The notes: generated by a model not told the origin, from the sequence alone. Shown: positions 1 through 8,817, counted from the stretch's first letter. The stretch is 64,000 nt of DNA from Caulobacter radicis (GCF_003094615.1 NZ_QDKO01000009.1:620001-684000); one strand, 5' to 3'. Made by a program: numbers and translations.

Positions 1-7
1 GCGAGTG

Positions 8-97
8 GTCCTCGTCCTTCGACGAGCTCAGGATGAGGACCATTGTCGGCTCGGCGTCTGAGAAACCTCATCCTGAGCCTGTCGAAGGACGAGGTTT
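8..97. repeat. Inverted pair of short palindromic intergenic repeats (family F)
   Basis: Two related elements lie head to head. The first (8-40) begins GTCCTCGTCCTTCGACGAGC and is itself partly palindromic. The second (64-96) is its reverse complement except for a few central bases. The motif TCCTTCGAC-AGGCTCAGGATGAG is a familiar dispersed repeat of Caulobacteraceae and Sphingomonadales genomes. The pair sits just 3' of the SdpI-like gene and could fold into a hairpin that protects or ends that transcript. Confidence 0.7.
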
Positions 98-102
98 TCG
101 TC

Positions 103-477
103 TCAAACGGCCTTGGACTTCGCCCGCAGCGACAGGCAGTAGCCGATCGTTACCACAAGCCCGGCCAGGATCGCGCCGCAGCCGCCCACGACCGCCACCT
201 CGAAGGGCGCGAACGCCCAGAGGCCGGCATAGACGAGCCCGCTCAAGGCCATCGACCAGCCGCCGACCCGATGGACCCGCCGCGCCCAGGCGCTGGGGAC
301 GAACCGCTTGGGCATGCGGTTGCCGAACCAGGCGACCATCAGGCCGATGGCGCCCATGACCAGCCGGTTGACGGTGTCGGTGTCGATATAGCCCAGTTTT
401 CGCGCCAGGCTGGCGGCCAGGGCCAGGACGACGATGCCGACGCCCCAGGCCAGATCGGCGATCACTTCCTTCTTCAT
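103..477 (-). CDS. SdpI-like integral membrane protein
   Basis: A 124-residue protein with about four hydrophobic segments (near residues 8-25, 36-50, 70-88 and 93-115). The stretch GNRMPKRFVPSAWARRVHR followed by GGW resembles the C-terminal half of SdpI, where an N-x-R-x-P motif, a Trp, and R-x-x-H-R-x-x-G recur. SdpI in Bacillus confers immunity to the SDP toxin and sequesters the ArsR-type repressor SdpR; proteobacterial homologues have no established role. Its start overlaps the stop of the upstream ArsR-type gene by four bases (ATGA), so the two are translationally coupled. This pairing of regulator and SdpI-like protein is the main support for the call; no toxin gene is visible nearby. 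Confidence 0.6.
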   Translation of the reverse strand: MKKEVIADLAWGVGIVVLALAASLARKLGYIDTDTVNRLVMGAIGLMVAWFGNRMPKRFVPSAWARRVHRVGGWSMALSGLVYAGLWAFAPFEVAVVGGCGAILAGLVVTIGYCLSLRAKSKAV

Positions 478-770
478 TCCGCAACCTCCTGCTTGGACGT
501 CGGCGCGTGCTCGCCGACGCCGAACGAGTGGACGAAGCCCAGCAGCGCCTCTTCGAGCACCGAGAGCTTCAGGTGATAGATCACCGACTTGCCGGCCTTT
601 TCGGCGTGCACCAGGTCGGCTTCCCGCAGCACCGCGAAGTGCGCCGACATGGTCGGCTTGGAGACGTCGAACTGATCGCTCAGCTCGCCGGCGCTCAGCG
701 GCCCCTTGCGCAGCAGCTGAAGCACCCGTCGGCGGGTGGGGTCGGAGAGGGCCTTGAACACCTGGCTCAT
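474..770 (-). CDS. ArsR/SdpR-family autorepressor
   Basis: A 98-residue winged-helix protein. It starts VFKALSDPTRRRVLQLLRKG, the canonical first helices of the ArsR fold, followed by the recognition helix region DVSKPTMSAHFAVLREADLV and the wing GKSVIYHL. There are no paired cysteines at the usual arsenic or zinc positions, so it is not an obvious metal sensor and fits the SdpR/autorepressor branch. It is the first gene of a two-gene operon with the SdpI-like membrane protein. The upstream region contains GATTAGCTAATC (779-790), a perfect 12-base palindrome about eight bases before the start codon, a plausible operator for this repressor. Confidence 0.85.
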   Translation of the reverse strand: MSQVFKALSDPTRRRVLQLLRKGPLSAGELSDQFDVSKPTMSAHFAVLREADLVHAEKAGKSVIYHLKLSVLEEALLGFVHSFGVGEHAPTSKQEVAE

Positions 771-778
771 GATAAGAC

Positions 779-790
779 GATTAGCTAATC
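779..790. promoter_or_regulatory. Candidate operator palindrome upstream of the ArsR-type gene
   Basis: The 12 bases GATTAGCTAATC are a perfect palindrome just upstream of the ATG of the ArsR-type repressor. ArsR/SdpR proteins bind AT-rich dyads overlapping their own promoter, so autoregulation is a reasonable inference from position and symmetry. No binding data are available. Confidence 0.45.
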
Positions 791-848
791 ATCGAAATGA
801 GTCAAGCGATGGTTGGCTTCGACCGGCTTGCCGCGCTAACACCCCGTC

Positions 849-1178
849 ATGGCGCGAACCAAGCTGAACCCTGAATTCGAGATCGAAGTCGACGGCGAGA
901 CCTATGTCTGGCGCCTGCAACGCACGCCGCACTGGTCGAAGGACCCGACGGAACGACACGGCATGGCCATCGCCGTGCACCACGTCGAGGGCAAGCGCGA
1001 GGTCGTCATCGAGTTTCCGCCCGGCGAGCAGCCTCGCTACGGCGCGCCGCAGCTGAAGACCGAGCAGGTGCCCAGGAAGCTGGTGGCGACCGCGATCGCC
1101 TCGGCCGTGGCGGCCGGCTGGGAGCCCTGGTCGCGCGGCAAGCCGGTGATCATCGCCGTGGACGCGAACGGAGGCTGA
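849..1178 (+). CDS. Small conserved hypothetical protein
   Basis: A 109-residue soluble protein with no signal peptide or membrane segment. It starts at an ATG in a short gap after the divergent ArsR-type gene. The N-terminal half looks like a beta-rich domain (FEIEVDGETYVWRLQR, then EGKREVVIEFPP), and the C-terminal half has a helix (KLVATAIASAVAAGWEP) and a final strand (KPVIIAVDANG). I do not recognise a named family. Codon use and third-position GC match the neighbours, so it is probably a real gene. It is monocistronic as far as can be seen. Confidence 0.65.
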   Translation: MARTKLNPEFEIEVDGETYVWRLQRTPHWSKDPTERHGMAIAVHHVEGKREVVIEFPPGEQPRYGAPQLKTEQVPRKLVATAIASAVAAGWEPWSRGKPVIIAVDANGG

Positions 1179-1561
1179 GGGCGTTCCTTAAAACCCTCTC
1201 TCTTTGAGAGAGGGAGGGGCCCGCCGCGCAGCGGTGGGAGGGTGAGAGGTTTTACCCTTGGCAGGAAACTCCACTGACGTGCCGCGCCGTGCAGGGCGCC
1301 GAGCATCGAAGTTTTCCCAACGTGGGCTTTGTTGCGACCCGGGTTTGGAGGCCGCGCCTTATCCGTTGAGATTGTAGCCTCTCACCCTCCCACGCCTGCG
1401 GCGTGGGCCCCTCCCTCTCTCAAAGAGAGAGGGATTACGGGGGGCGACGCAGGCTACTTCATTGGCAGGCGACAGGCGCTATCACAGGGCGCCCTCTGAC
1501 GGATTGACACCCGCCCACCGGCGTTCTCCGATGCTCGTCGTAGAAAGCGTGGCGGGGTTGC
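1179..1561. repeat. 383-base intergenic stretch with an inverted pair of family A repeats
   Basis: No credible gene here. Copies at about 1190-1253 and 1379-1436 are inverted relative to one another. Each carries an inner palindrome (CCTCTCTCTTTGAGAGAGGG) and a GC-rich block (GGGCCCGCCGC..GCGG or its complement). They could pair into a hairpin with arms of roughly 55 bases. The 125 bases between them look featureless. The remaining 3' part should hold the promoter of the sulfotransferase gene, but I see no clear -35/-10. Confidence 0.75.
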
Positions 1562-3574
1562 ATGCAGGGGCAGGTTTCGGAGCCGACGGGCAGTCTGGCC
1601 GATGCGCTGGGCCACGCCATGCGCCTGCTGTCGCGTGATCCGCAGCTGGCGCGCGAGCAGGCCCTGGCCATTCTCGAAGCGGTTCCCCGTCATCCCGGCG
1701 CGACCCTGATCCTGGCCGCGGCGCTGCGGCTGTCGGGCGAGCCGGCCGCCGCCCTGCCGGTGATCGATCCGCTGTCGCGGGCCCTGGCCAATGCGCCGGA
1801 CGTGCAGCTGGAGCACGGCCTCGTGCTGCTGGACCTGGGCCGCACCCAGGAGGCGGTGGCGGCGTTGCGGCGGGCGACGGCGCTGGATCCGAAGCTTGGC
1901 GAAGCCTGGCGGGCGCTGTCGGTGGGGCTGACGGTGCTGGGCGACCTGGTCGGCGCGCAGGCGGCCGGCGACCGGCAGGTGCAGGCCTCGGTGCGCGAGC
2001 CGGCATTGATCGCGGCGGCCACGGCCCTGGTCGAGGGCAGGCTGCCGGAAGCCGAGCACGGCCTGCGGGCCTATCTGGCGACCCGGCCCGACGAGCCGGC
2101 GGCTTTGCGGATGCTGGCCGAGGTGGCCGCGCGGCTGGGCCGCTACGAGGACGCCGAGCGGATCCTGACCCAGACCCTGGCCTTCGCGCCGGGCTTCACG
2201 GCCGCGCGGCACAACCTGGCGACCCTGCTCTATCGCCAGAACAAGACGCTGGAGGCGCTGGGCCAGCTCGACCTGCTGCAGGTCGCCGATCCGCGCCATC
2301 CGGCCTATGCCAACCTGCGCGCGGCCGCCCTGGTGCGGATCGGCGAATACGAGGCGGCGACGGCGATCTATCGCGAGGTGCTGTCGCGCCATCCCCACCA
2401 GCCCAAGGGCTGGATGAGCTATGGCCATGCGCTGAAGACCCTGGGCCGGCGGGCCGAGTGCGAGGCCGCCTATCGCAGGGCCGTCGAGCAGGCGCCGATG
2501 CTGGGCGAGGCCTGGTGGAGTCTCGCCAACCTCAAGACCCTGCGGTTCTCCGACGACGATTTCGCGGTGATGGAGGGGCAGCTGACCGGCGACGGCCTGG
2601 CCGACGAAGACCGCTTCCACCTGCACTACGCCCTGGGCAAGGCGCTGGAGGACGCCGGGCGCTACGAGCGGAGCTTCGGCCACTACGCCCGGGGGGCGCA
2701 GCTGCGCCGCATCCAGATCCGCTACGACGCCGACGAGACCACGGCCCATGCGGCCCGCAGCAAGGCGCTGCTGACGCCCGCCTTCTTCGCCGAGCGCCGG
2801 GGCTGGGGCGCGGCGGCGCCGGATCCGATCTTCGTCGTCGGCCTGCCGCGTTCGGGCTCGACCCTGATCGAGCAGATCCTGGCCAGCCACTCGCAGGTCG
2901 AGGGCACGATGGAGCTGCCCGACGTCATCGCCATCGCCAAGCGGCTGGGCGGGCGGCGAGGCGAGGGGCTGTATCCCGAGGCGCTGGCGACGCTGGACGC
3001 CGACGCCCTGCGAGCGCTGGGCGAGGAGTATCTCGAGCGCACGCGGGTGCAGCGCAAGACCGATCGGCCGTTCTTCGTCGACAAGATGCCCAACAACTTC
3101 GCCCACGCCGGGCTGATCCACCTGATGCTGCCCAACGCCAGGATCATCGACGCGCGGCGTCATCCGCTGGGCTGCTGCTTTTCGGGGTTCAAGCAGCACT
3201 TCGCGCGGGGCCAGACCTTCAGCTACGGCCTGGAGGACATCGGCCGCTACTACGCCGACTACGTGGACCTGATGGCGCACGTCGACGCGGTGCTGCCGGG
3301 GCGGGTGCACCGGGTGATCTATGAGGCGATGGTCGAGGACCCGGAGGGCCAGATCCGGCGTCTGCTGGACCATTGCGGCCTGCCGTTCGAGGATGCGTGC
3401 CTGAATTTCCACCAGAACGACCGCGCCGTGCGCACCGCCAGCTCCGAGCAGGTGCGCCAGCCGATTTTCAAGGACGGGGTCGACCAGTGGCGCAACTATG
3501 AGCCGTGGCTCGACCCGCTGAAGGCGGCGCTGGGGCCCGTTCTGGCCGCCTATCCGGACGCGCCTGTTATTTGA
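1562..3574 (+). CDS. TPR-repeat protein with C-terminal sulfotransferase domain
   Basis: A 670-residue cytoplasmic protein. Residues ~10-390 are tandem tetratricopeptide repeats (repeated patterns like A-x-x-L-x-x-G-x-x-x-x-A and P-x-x-x-A-x-x-x-L). From ~420 on there is a sulfotransferase domain of the Sulfotransfer_3 type: the 5'-phosphosulfate-binding loop reads PIFVVGLPRSGSTLIEQIL, and a later R-H-P (DARRHPLGCC) fits the 3'-phosphate-binding region. The enzyme should transfer sulfate from PAPS to an unknown acceptor; the TPR part probably binds a protein or peptide partner. Such fusions are common in Caulobacter and related oligotrophs, often near TonB receptors, as here. Single gene, with the receptor gene starting 127 bases downstream on the same strand. 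Confidence 0.85.
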   Translation: MQGQVSEPTGSLADALGHAMRLLSRDPQLAREQALAILEAVPRHPGATLILAAALRLSGEPAAALPVIDPLSRALANAPDVQLEHGLVLLDLGRTQEAVAALRRATALDPKLGEAWRALSVGLTVLGDLVGAQAAGDRQVQASVREPALIAAATALVEGRLPEAEHGLRAYLATRPDEPAALRMLAEVAARLGRYEDAERILTQTLAFAPGFTAARHNLATLLYRQNKTLEALGQLDLLQVADPRHPAYANLRAAALVRIGEYEAATAIYREVLSRHPHQPKGWMSYGHALKTLGRRAECEAAYRRAVEQAPMLGEAWWSLANLKTLRFSDDDFAVMEGQLTGDGLADEDRFHLHYALGKALEDAGRYERSFGHYARGAQLRRIQIRYDADETTAHAARSKALLTPAFFAERRGWGAAAPDPIFVVGLPRSGSTLIEQILASHSQVEGTMELPDVIAIAKRLGGRRGEGLYPEALATLDADALRALGEEYLERTRVQRKTDRPFFVDKMPNNFAHAGLIHLMLPNARIIDARRHPLGCCFSGFKQHFARGQTFSYGLEDIGRYYADYVDLMAHVDAVLPGRVHRVIYEAMVEDPEGQIRRLLDHCGLPFEDACLNFHQNDRAVRTASSEQVRQPIFKDGVDQWRNYEPWLDPLKAALGPVLAAYPDAPVI

Positions 3575-3688
3575 CCACCGGAAGACGGCGCTGCCGTTTT
3601 TGCAACAGTCCGGTGAATTGCGCGATCGCCAAGCTTTGCCGGATTGTCGGACTCACGACATTGGAAGAACGTCGTTCTCTCTGGGGCC

Positions 3689-3694
3689 AAGGAG
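3689..3694 (+). promoter_or_regulatory. Ribosome-binding site deciding a GTG start
   Basis: AAGGAG lies seven bases before a GTG at 3702. No comparable site precedes the in-frame ATG at 3726 or the far upstream ATG at 3600. I therefore place the receptor start at 3702, which also gives a signal peptide with a basic n-region. Confidence 0.7.
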
Positions 3695-3701
3695 TGAACA
3701 C

Positions 3702-6068
3702 GTGTCGATTAGGCGTTCAAAAACAATGCGGTCGGGCCTGCTGGTCACGGCCCTGATGTCGAGCAGCGCGCTTTGTGGGGCCGCGCTGGCGCAGGAAGGC
3801 GGGGTCGCTCTGGAAGAGGTGGTGGTCACCGCCCAGAAGCGCTCGGAGAACCTGCAGGACGTGCCGGTCAGCATCCAGGCGCTTGGCCAGGCCAAGCTGG
3901 AGCAGCTGGAGGTCGCCGACTTCGCCGACTACGTGAAGTTCCTGCCCAGCGTGTCCTTCCAGGGCTCGGGGCCGGGCTTCAACCAGGTCTACATGCGGGG
4001 CGTGGCCAGCGGCGGCGACGGCAACCATTCCGGCTCGCTGCCCAGCGTGGGCATCTATCTGGACGAGCAGCCGATCACCACGATCCAGGGCGCCCTCGAC
4101 GTCCACGTCTACGACATCGAGCGGGTCGAGGCGCTGGCCGGGCCGCAGGGCACGCTGTATGGCGCAAGCTCCCAGGCCGGCACCATCCGCATCATCACCA
4201 ACAAGCCCAGCACCGCGGGCTTCAAGGCCGGCTACAACATCGAGCTCAACAAGGTCGAGGCGGGCGGCACGGGCTACGTGGCCGAGGGCTTCGTCAACCA
4301 GCCGCTGTCGGACACCGTGGCCGTGCGCATGGTCGGCTGGAGCAAGCGCGACGCCGGCTACATCGACAACGTGCCCTCGACGCGGACCTATCCGACCTCG
4401 GGCGTGACCATCGACAACGACGGCGTCACCAGGAAGAACTACAACGAGGTCGAGACCCACGGCGCCCGCGCGGCGGTGAAGGTCGAGCTGGGCGAGAACT
4501 GGACGATCACGCCCCAGGTCATGGGCCAGGTGCAGAAGGCGGGCGGCTTCTTCGGCTTCGACCCCGACATCGGCGACCTGAAGGTCAGCCACTACTATCC
4601 GGAAAGCTCGGACGACCGCTGGTGGCAGGCGGCGATGACCGTCGAGGGCAAGATCAGCAACCTCGACATCGTCTATGCCGGTTCGTACCTGCAACGCACG
4701 ACCGACACCGAGCAGGACTACACCGACTACTCGTTCTTCTACGACACGCTGTACGGCTACGGCGCCTACTGGACCGACGACGCCGGCAACCCCGTGGATC
4801 CGTCGCAATACATCCAGGGCAAGGACCGCTACAACCGCATCAGCCACGAACTGCGGGTCAGCTCGCCGCAGGAAAAGAGCCTGCGCTTCGTCGCGGGCCT
4901 GTTCTACCAGCGCCAGGCGCACGGCATCCACCAGGACTACAAGATCGACGCCCTGGGCGAGTCGCTGTCGCCGTCGGGTCATCAGGGCACGATCTGGCTG
5001 ACCGAGCAGAAGCGCGTCGACCGCGACAGGGCCGCCTTCGGCGAGGTGTCGTTCGACATCCTGCCCAGCCTGACGGCCACGGCGGGCGTCCGCTTCTTCG
5101 AGGCCGACAATTCGCTGGTCGGCTTCTACGGCTACGGCGCGGGCTACGGCTCGACCGGCGAGCGGGCCTGCTTCAAGGGGCCGGTGATCTCAGGCTCGCC
5201 CTGCACCAACCTCGACAAGCGGGTGAAGGAGACGGGCAATACGCCCAAGCTGACCCTCACCTACAAGATCGACCCGGCCAAGCTGGTCTACGCGACCTAT
5301 TCGGAAGGCTACCGGCCGGGCGGCATCAACCGCCGCGGCACCCTGCCGCCCTACCTGTCGGACTATCTGAAGAACTACGAGCTGGGCTGGAAGACCAGCT
5401 GGGCCCAGAACCGCTTCCGCTGGAACGGCGCGGTCTATCTGGAGAAGTGGAACAAGTTCCAGTTCTCGATCCTGGGGGCCAACGGCCTGACCGAGATCAA
5501 GAACGCCAACGAGGCCGAGATCAAGGGCGCGGAAACCGACCTGACCATCGCGGTCGCCGAGGGCTTCACCGTCAACGCCGCGGCCGCCTACACCGACGCC
5601 AAGCTGACCGCCAACTACTGCGGAGCCACCGACAGCGCCGGCGTGCCGATCACCGACTGCCCCGTCGGCTCTATCGACTTCCCCGACGGCCCGCAGGCGC
5701 CCAAGGGCACACGGCTGCCGATCACGCCGAAGTTCAAGGCCAACCTGACCGCGCGCTACGAGTTCGACTGGAAGGACTTCGACACCTTCGTGCAGGCCTC
5801 GGCGGTGGGGCAGACCTCGTCCTATTCCGACCTGCGCACCGTCGAGGCGGCGATCCTGGGCAAGCAGCAGGGCTACATCACCTTCGACGTGTCGACGGGC
5901 CTGGCGCGCGACAGCTGGTCGCTGGCGGCCTTCATCACCAACCTGACGGACGAGCGGGCCAGCACCAGCCGGTTCGTGCAGTGCGCCGAGGCGGTCTGCG
6001 CCGACAAGGTCTACGTGATCCCCAACCAGCCCCGGACCTTCGGCCTGCGGTTCGGCCAGAAGTTCTGA
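3702..6068 (+). CDS. TonB-dependent outer-membrane receptor
   Basis: 788 residues from the GTG start. The signal peptide contains SIRRSKTMRSGLLVTALM and ends near ALAQ. The mature protein begins with the TonB box region EEVVVTAQKRSENLQDVPVS, typical of the large Caulobacter/sphingomonad receptor family, followed by a plug domain (residues ~50-160; VYMRGVASGG, PQGTLYGASSQAGTIRI) and a 22-strand barrel ending in the aromatic C-terminus FGLRFGQKF. It imports an unknown ligand across the outer membrane using TonB-ExbBD energy. The ligand cannot be read from the sequence. The permease and exported amidohydrolase downstream suggest a peptide or amino-acid derivative, but a hairpin separates them and linkage is only inferred. 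Confidence 0.9.
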   Translation: MSIRRSKTMRSGLLVTALMSSSALCGAALAQEGGVALEEVVVTAQKRSENLQDVPVSIQALGQAKLEQLEVADFADYVKFLPSVSFQGSGPGFNQVYMRGVASGGDGNHSGSLPSVGIYLDEQPITTIQGALDVHVYDIERVEALAGPQGTLYGASSQAGTIRIITNKPSTAGFKAGYNIELNKVEAGGTGYVAEGFVNQPLSDTVAVRMVGWSKRDAGYIDNVPSTRTYPTSGVTIDNDGVTRKNYNEVETHGARAAVKVELGENWTITPQVMGQVQKAGGFFGFDPDIGDLKVSHYYPESSDDRWWQAAMTVEGKISNLDIVYAGSYLQRTTDTEQDYTDYSFFYDTLYGYGAYWTDDAGNPVDPSQYIQGKDRYNRISHELRVSSPQEKSLRFVAGLFYQRQAHGIHQDYKIDALGESLSPSGHQGTIWLTEQKRVDRDRAAFGEVSFDILPSLTATAGVRFFEADNSLVGFYGYGAGYGSTGERACFKGPVISGSPCTNLDKRVKETGNTPKLTLTYKIDPAKLVYATYSEGYRPGGINRRGTLPPYLSDYLKNYELGWKTSWAQNRFRWNGAVYLEKWNKFQFSILGANGLTEIKNANEAEIKGAETDLTIAVAEGFTVNAAAAYTDAKLTANYCGATDSAGVPITDCPVGSIDFPDGPQAPKGTRLPITPKFKANLTARYEFDWKDFDTFVQASAVGQTSSYSDLRTVEAAILGKQQGYITFDVSTGLARDSWSLAAFITNLTDERASTSRFVQCAEAVCADKVYVIPNQPRTFGLRFGQKF

Positions 6069-6077
6069 TCGTCGATG

Positions 6078-6123
6078 GATGACGCGCCGCCTCCGCTTCG
6101 CGGCGGGGGCGGTTGCGCGTCCA
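6078..6123 (+). other. Intercistronic stem-loop
   Basis: GACGCGCCGCC (6081-6091) can pair with GGCGG-TTG-CGCGTC (6110-6121 region), enclosing a smaller CCGC/GCGG hairpin. There is no T-run after it, so it looks like an mRNA-stabilising or attenuating hairpin between the receptor and the permease gene and not a classic Rho-independent terminator. Confidence 0.45.
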
Positions 6124-6147
6124 GGGCGGGGGTGAAAGCATGGCCAT

Positions 6148-7455
6148 ATGAGTAGTTCGTCGCCCAAGGCCCTCGGCTTCTGGATGTGCAGCGCCCTGGT
6201 CGTGGGCAACATGATCGGCTCGGGCGTGTTCATGCTGCCCGCGTCGCTCGCCCCCTACGGCTGGAACGGGGTGCTGGGCTGGATCATCACCATCGCCGGC
6301 GGCCTTTGCCTGGCCTTCGTCTTCGCCCGTCTGTCGGCGGCCTTGCCGCGCGAGGGCGGGCCCTATGCCTACACCCAGGAGGCGTTCGGGCGGACGGCGG
6401 GGTTCGTCGTGGCCTGGGCCTACTGGATCTCGCTTTGGGTGGGCAACGCGGCCATCGCCACCGGCGCGGTCAGCTACCTGTCGGTCCTGGTTCCCGCCAT
6501 CGCCAAGACCCCAGGCCTGCACGCCCTGGTCACCCTCGCCCTGATCTGGGGCCTGATCGGCGTCAACTGCCTGGGCGCGCGCCTGGCCGGCGAGGTGCAG
6601 GTGGTGACCACGGTGCTCAAGCTCCTGCCGCTGGCGGCGGTGCTGGGCCTGTCGGCCTGGCTGCTGGGCCGCGACGGCGCGGCCGCCGTCACCGCGCCGC
6701 TGGACACCACGCAGCTGGGCGGGCCGGGCCTGGTCGCCGCCTCGGCCCTGACGCTGTGGGCGTTGCTGGGCCTGGAGTCGGCCACCGTGCCGGCCGACAA
6801 GGTCAAGGACCCGGCCCGCACCATCCCCCGCGCTACCCTGTTCGGCGCGGCCTTCACCGGCGTCGTCTACCTGCTGGTCTGCTCGGCGGTGGTGCTGCTT
6901 TCGCCCCCCGACGCCCTGAAGGCCTCCAACGCCCCCATGGCCGAGTTCATCGGCCGGTTCTGGGGTTCGGGCGCGGCCATGGCCGTGGCCGCCTTCGCCG
7001 CCATCAGCGCCTTCGGAGCCCTGAACGGCTGGGTGCTGCTGCAAGGCGAGATGCCTTACGCCATGGCCCGGGGCGGGGTGTTTCCGGCCGTGCTGGCCAA
7101 GTCGTCCAGCCGCGGAACGCCGGTGCGGGCGCACCTGGTCTCGGGCCTGTTCCTGACGGTGCTGGTGGCGATCAACTACGCCAAGTCGATGGCCGACCTC
7201 TTCACCTTCATCGCCCTGCTGGCCACCACGGCCTCGCTGTTCACCTATCTGGCCTGCGCGCTGGCGGCGCTGAAGTTGCAGCGGGACGGCCTGGTTCCGG
7301 GTTCGCGGCTGTTGACCGTGGTGGCGATCCTGGCCGGGCTCTACGCGGTCTTCACCCTGTTCGGGGCGGGCAGGGAGGCCGTCATGTGGGGCGTCGTGCT
7401 GCTGGCCGCCGGCTTCCCCGTCCATCTCCTGATGCGCCGGGCGGCGCGCACCTGA
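6148..7455 (+). CDS. APC-superfamily amino-acid permease/antiporter
   Basis: 435 residues with twelve predicted transmembrane helices. The N-terminal helix 1 region (ALVVGNMIGSGVFMLPASLA) carries the G-S-G substrate-binding signature of the APC fold, as in AdiC/CadB-type basic amino-acid antiporters. Helix 6 has the sequence SALTLWALLGLESATVPADK, also AdiC-like. It should move an amino acid across the inner membrane by proton- or exchange-coupled transport. The exported amidohydrolase follows after 10 bases, so the two are co-transcribed. If that enzyme releases Arg or Lys, this permease is the natural uptake partner. Substrate assignment is inference. Confidence 0.85.
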   Translation: MSSSSPKALGFWMCSALVVGNMIGSGVFMLPASLAPYGWNGVLGWIITIAGGLCLAFVFARLSAALPREGGPYAYTQEAFGRTAGFVVAWAYWISLWVGNAAIATGAVSYLSVLVPAIAKTPGLHALVTLALIWGLIGVNCLGARLAGEVQVVTTVLKLLPLAAVLGLSAWLLGRDGAAAVTAPLDTTQLGGPGLVAASALTLWALLGLESATVPADKVKDPARTIPRATLFGAAFTGVVYLLVCSAVVLLSPPDALKASNAPMAEFIGRFWGSGAAMAVAAFAAISAFGALNGWVLLQGEMPYAMARGGVFPAVLAKSSSRGTPVRAHLVSGLFLTVLVAINYAKSMADLFTFIALLATTASLFTYLACALAALKLQRDGLVPGSRLLTVVAILAGLYAVFTLFGAGREAVMWGVVLLAAGFPVHLLMRRAART

Positions 7456-7465
7456 GGACCGCTGC

Positions 7466-8773
7466 ATGATCACGCGCTCGATCCTGGCCGCCGGCGTCGC
7501 CGGCCTGGCGCTGCTGGCGGCGGGCGCCGCCGTCGCGCAGGTCTCGTACGTGCGGGCCGGCAGGCTGGTCGATCCGGTCGCCGGCAAAGTGCTGACCGAC
7601 CGGCTGATCCGCATCGAGGGCGAGCGGATCGTCGCCGTCACGGCCTGGACCGGCGCGCCGGCCGACGGCCCGGTGCGCGACTGGTCGGGCCTGACCGTGC
7701 TGCCCGGCCTGATCGACATGCACACCCACATCGTCGACCAGGAGCAGACCGAGAACATCGCCGAGCCGCTGCTGACCACGGCCGCCGAGCAGGCCTATAT
7801 CGGCGCGGCCCATGCCCGTGCGACCCTGATGGCCGGCTTCACCAGCGTGCGCGACGTGGGAACCTGGCGGGCGTTCGGCGACGTGGCGCTGAGGGACGCC
7901 ATCGACAAGGGCCTGGTCCCGGGACCGCGCATGTCGGTGGCCGGGGCCTATGTGACGACGCCGGGCGGGGGCGGGGAGGTGACCGGCATCGCCGCCGATG
8001 TCGGCATCCCGGCCGAGATGCGCCGGGGCGTCGTGGAGGACGTGGCCGACACCCATCGCAAGACGCGCGACATCCTGGTGCACGGCGCCGATTTCCTGAA
8101 GCTGATCGCCACCGGCGCGGTGCTGACCGTCGGCACCGAGCCCGGCCAGCTGGAACTTTCCAGGGAAGAGATCGAGGCCGCCGTCGAAGAGGCCGCCAAG
8201 CGCGGAACCTACGCCACCGCCCACGCCCACGGGGCCGAGGGGATCAAGGTGGCGGTGCGGGCGGGCGTGCGCTCGATCGAGCACGGCTCGCTGATCGACG
8301 ACGAGGGGATCGCCCTGATGAAGGCCCGCAGCGCCTGGCTGGTCGCCGACATCTACAACGGCGACTACATCGACGAGATCGGCACGAGGAACGGCTGGCC
8401 GGCCGAGACCCTGCGCAAGAACCGCGAGACCACGGACGCCCAGCGAGAGGGCTTTCGCAAGGCGGTGAAGGCCGGCGTGCGGATCGCCTACGGCACCGAT
8501 GCGGGCGTCTATCCGCATGGCCTGAACGCCCGGCAGCTGCCCTACATGGTCAGGTACGGCATGACGCCGATGCAGGCGATCCAGTCGGCGACGACCAGCG
8601 CCGCGGCCCTGATGGGCAAGGACAAGGACGTCGGCTGCGCCCAGGCCGGCTGCTACGCCGACCTGATCGCGGTGAAGGGCGACCCCCTGGCCGATGTCGG
8701 GGTGCTGGGCGAGGTGGCCAAGGTGATGAAGGGCGGCGTCGTCCACAAGGGTGAGGTGTTGCCGCAGAATTAA
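7466..8773 (+). CDS. Exported metal-dependent amidohydrolase (Xaa-Arg/Lys dipeptidase-like)
   Basis: 435 residues with a signal peptide ending near VAQ (residues 1-25). The amidohydrolase-superfamily ligands are complete: H86-x-H88 (LIDMHTHIVD), carboxylated K212 (ADFLKLIATG), H253 or H255 (ATAHAHG), H273 (SIEHGS) and D345 (AYGTDAGVYPHG), giving a binuclear zinc site. It belongs to the imidazolonepropionase-like branch that includes the C. crescentus protein Cc2672, which I recall as hydrolysing L-Xaa-L-Arg and L-Xaa-L-Lys dipeptides. That specificity is transferred by family resemblance only. Periplasmic location plus the adjacent permease fit a peptide-scavenging role. Confidence 0.85.
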   Translation: MITRSILAAGVAGLALLAAGAAVAQVSYVRAGRLVDPVAGKVLTDRLIRIEGERIVAVTAWTGAPADGPVRDWSGLTVLPGLIDMHTHIVDQEQTENIAEPLLTTAAEQAYIGAAHARATLMAGFTSVRDVGTWRAFGDVALRDAIDKGLVPGPRMSVAGAYVTTPGGGGEVTGIAADVGIPAEMRRGVVEDVADTHRKTRDILVHGADFLKLIATGAVLTVGTEPGQLELSREEIEAAVEEAAKRGTYATAHAHGAEGIKVAVRAGVRSIEHGSLIDDEGIALMKARSAWLVADIYNGDYIDEIGTRNGWPAETLRKNRETTDAQREGFRKAVKAGVRIAYGTDAGVYPHGLNARQLPYMVRYGMTPMQAIQSATTSAAALMGKDKDVGCAQAGCYADLIAVKGDPLADVGVLGEVAKVMKGGVVHKGEVLPQN

Positions 8774-8817
8774 CCGTTTCACCGCCGGCGCGGGTCGTGC
8801 ATTGTGCGCCGCAACTC

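Noticed and set aside
1190-1436. Direct repeats as a CRISPR array
   Set aside because: Copies are inverted pairs with internal palindromes and a single unique loop; there are no regular spacers and no cas genes.
1454-3412. 652-codon minus-strand open frame opposite the TPR-sulfotransferase
   Set aside because: His/Arg/Gln-rich composition without any motif; the plus-strand frame encodes a full sulfotransferase. It is a GC-driven shadow.
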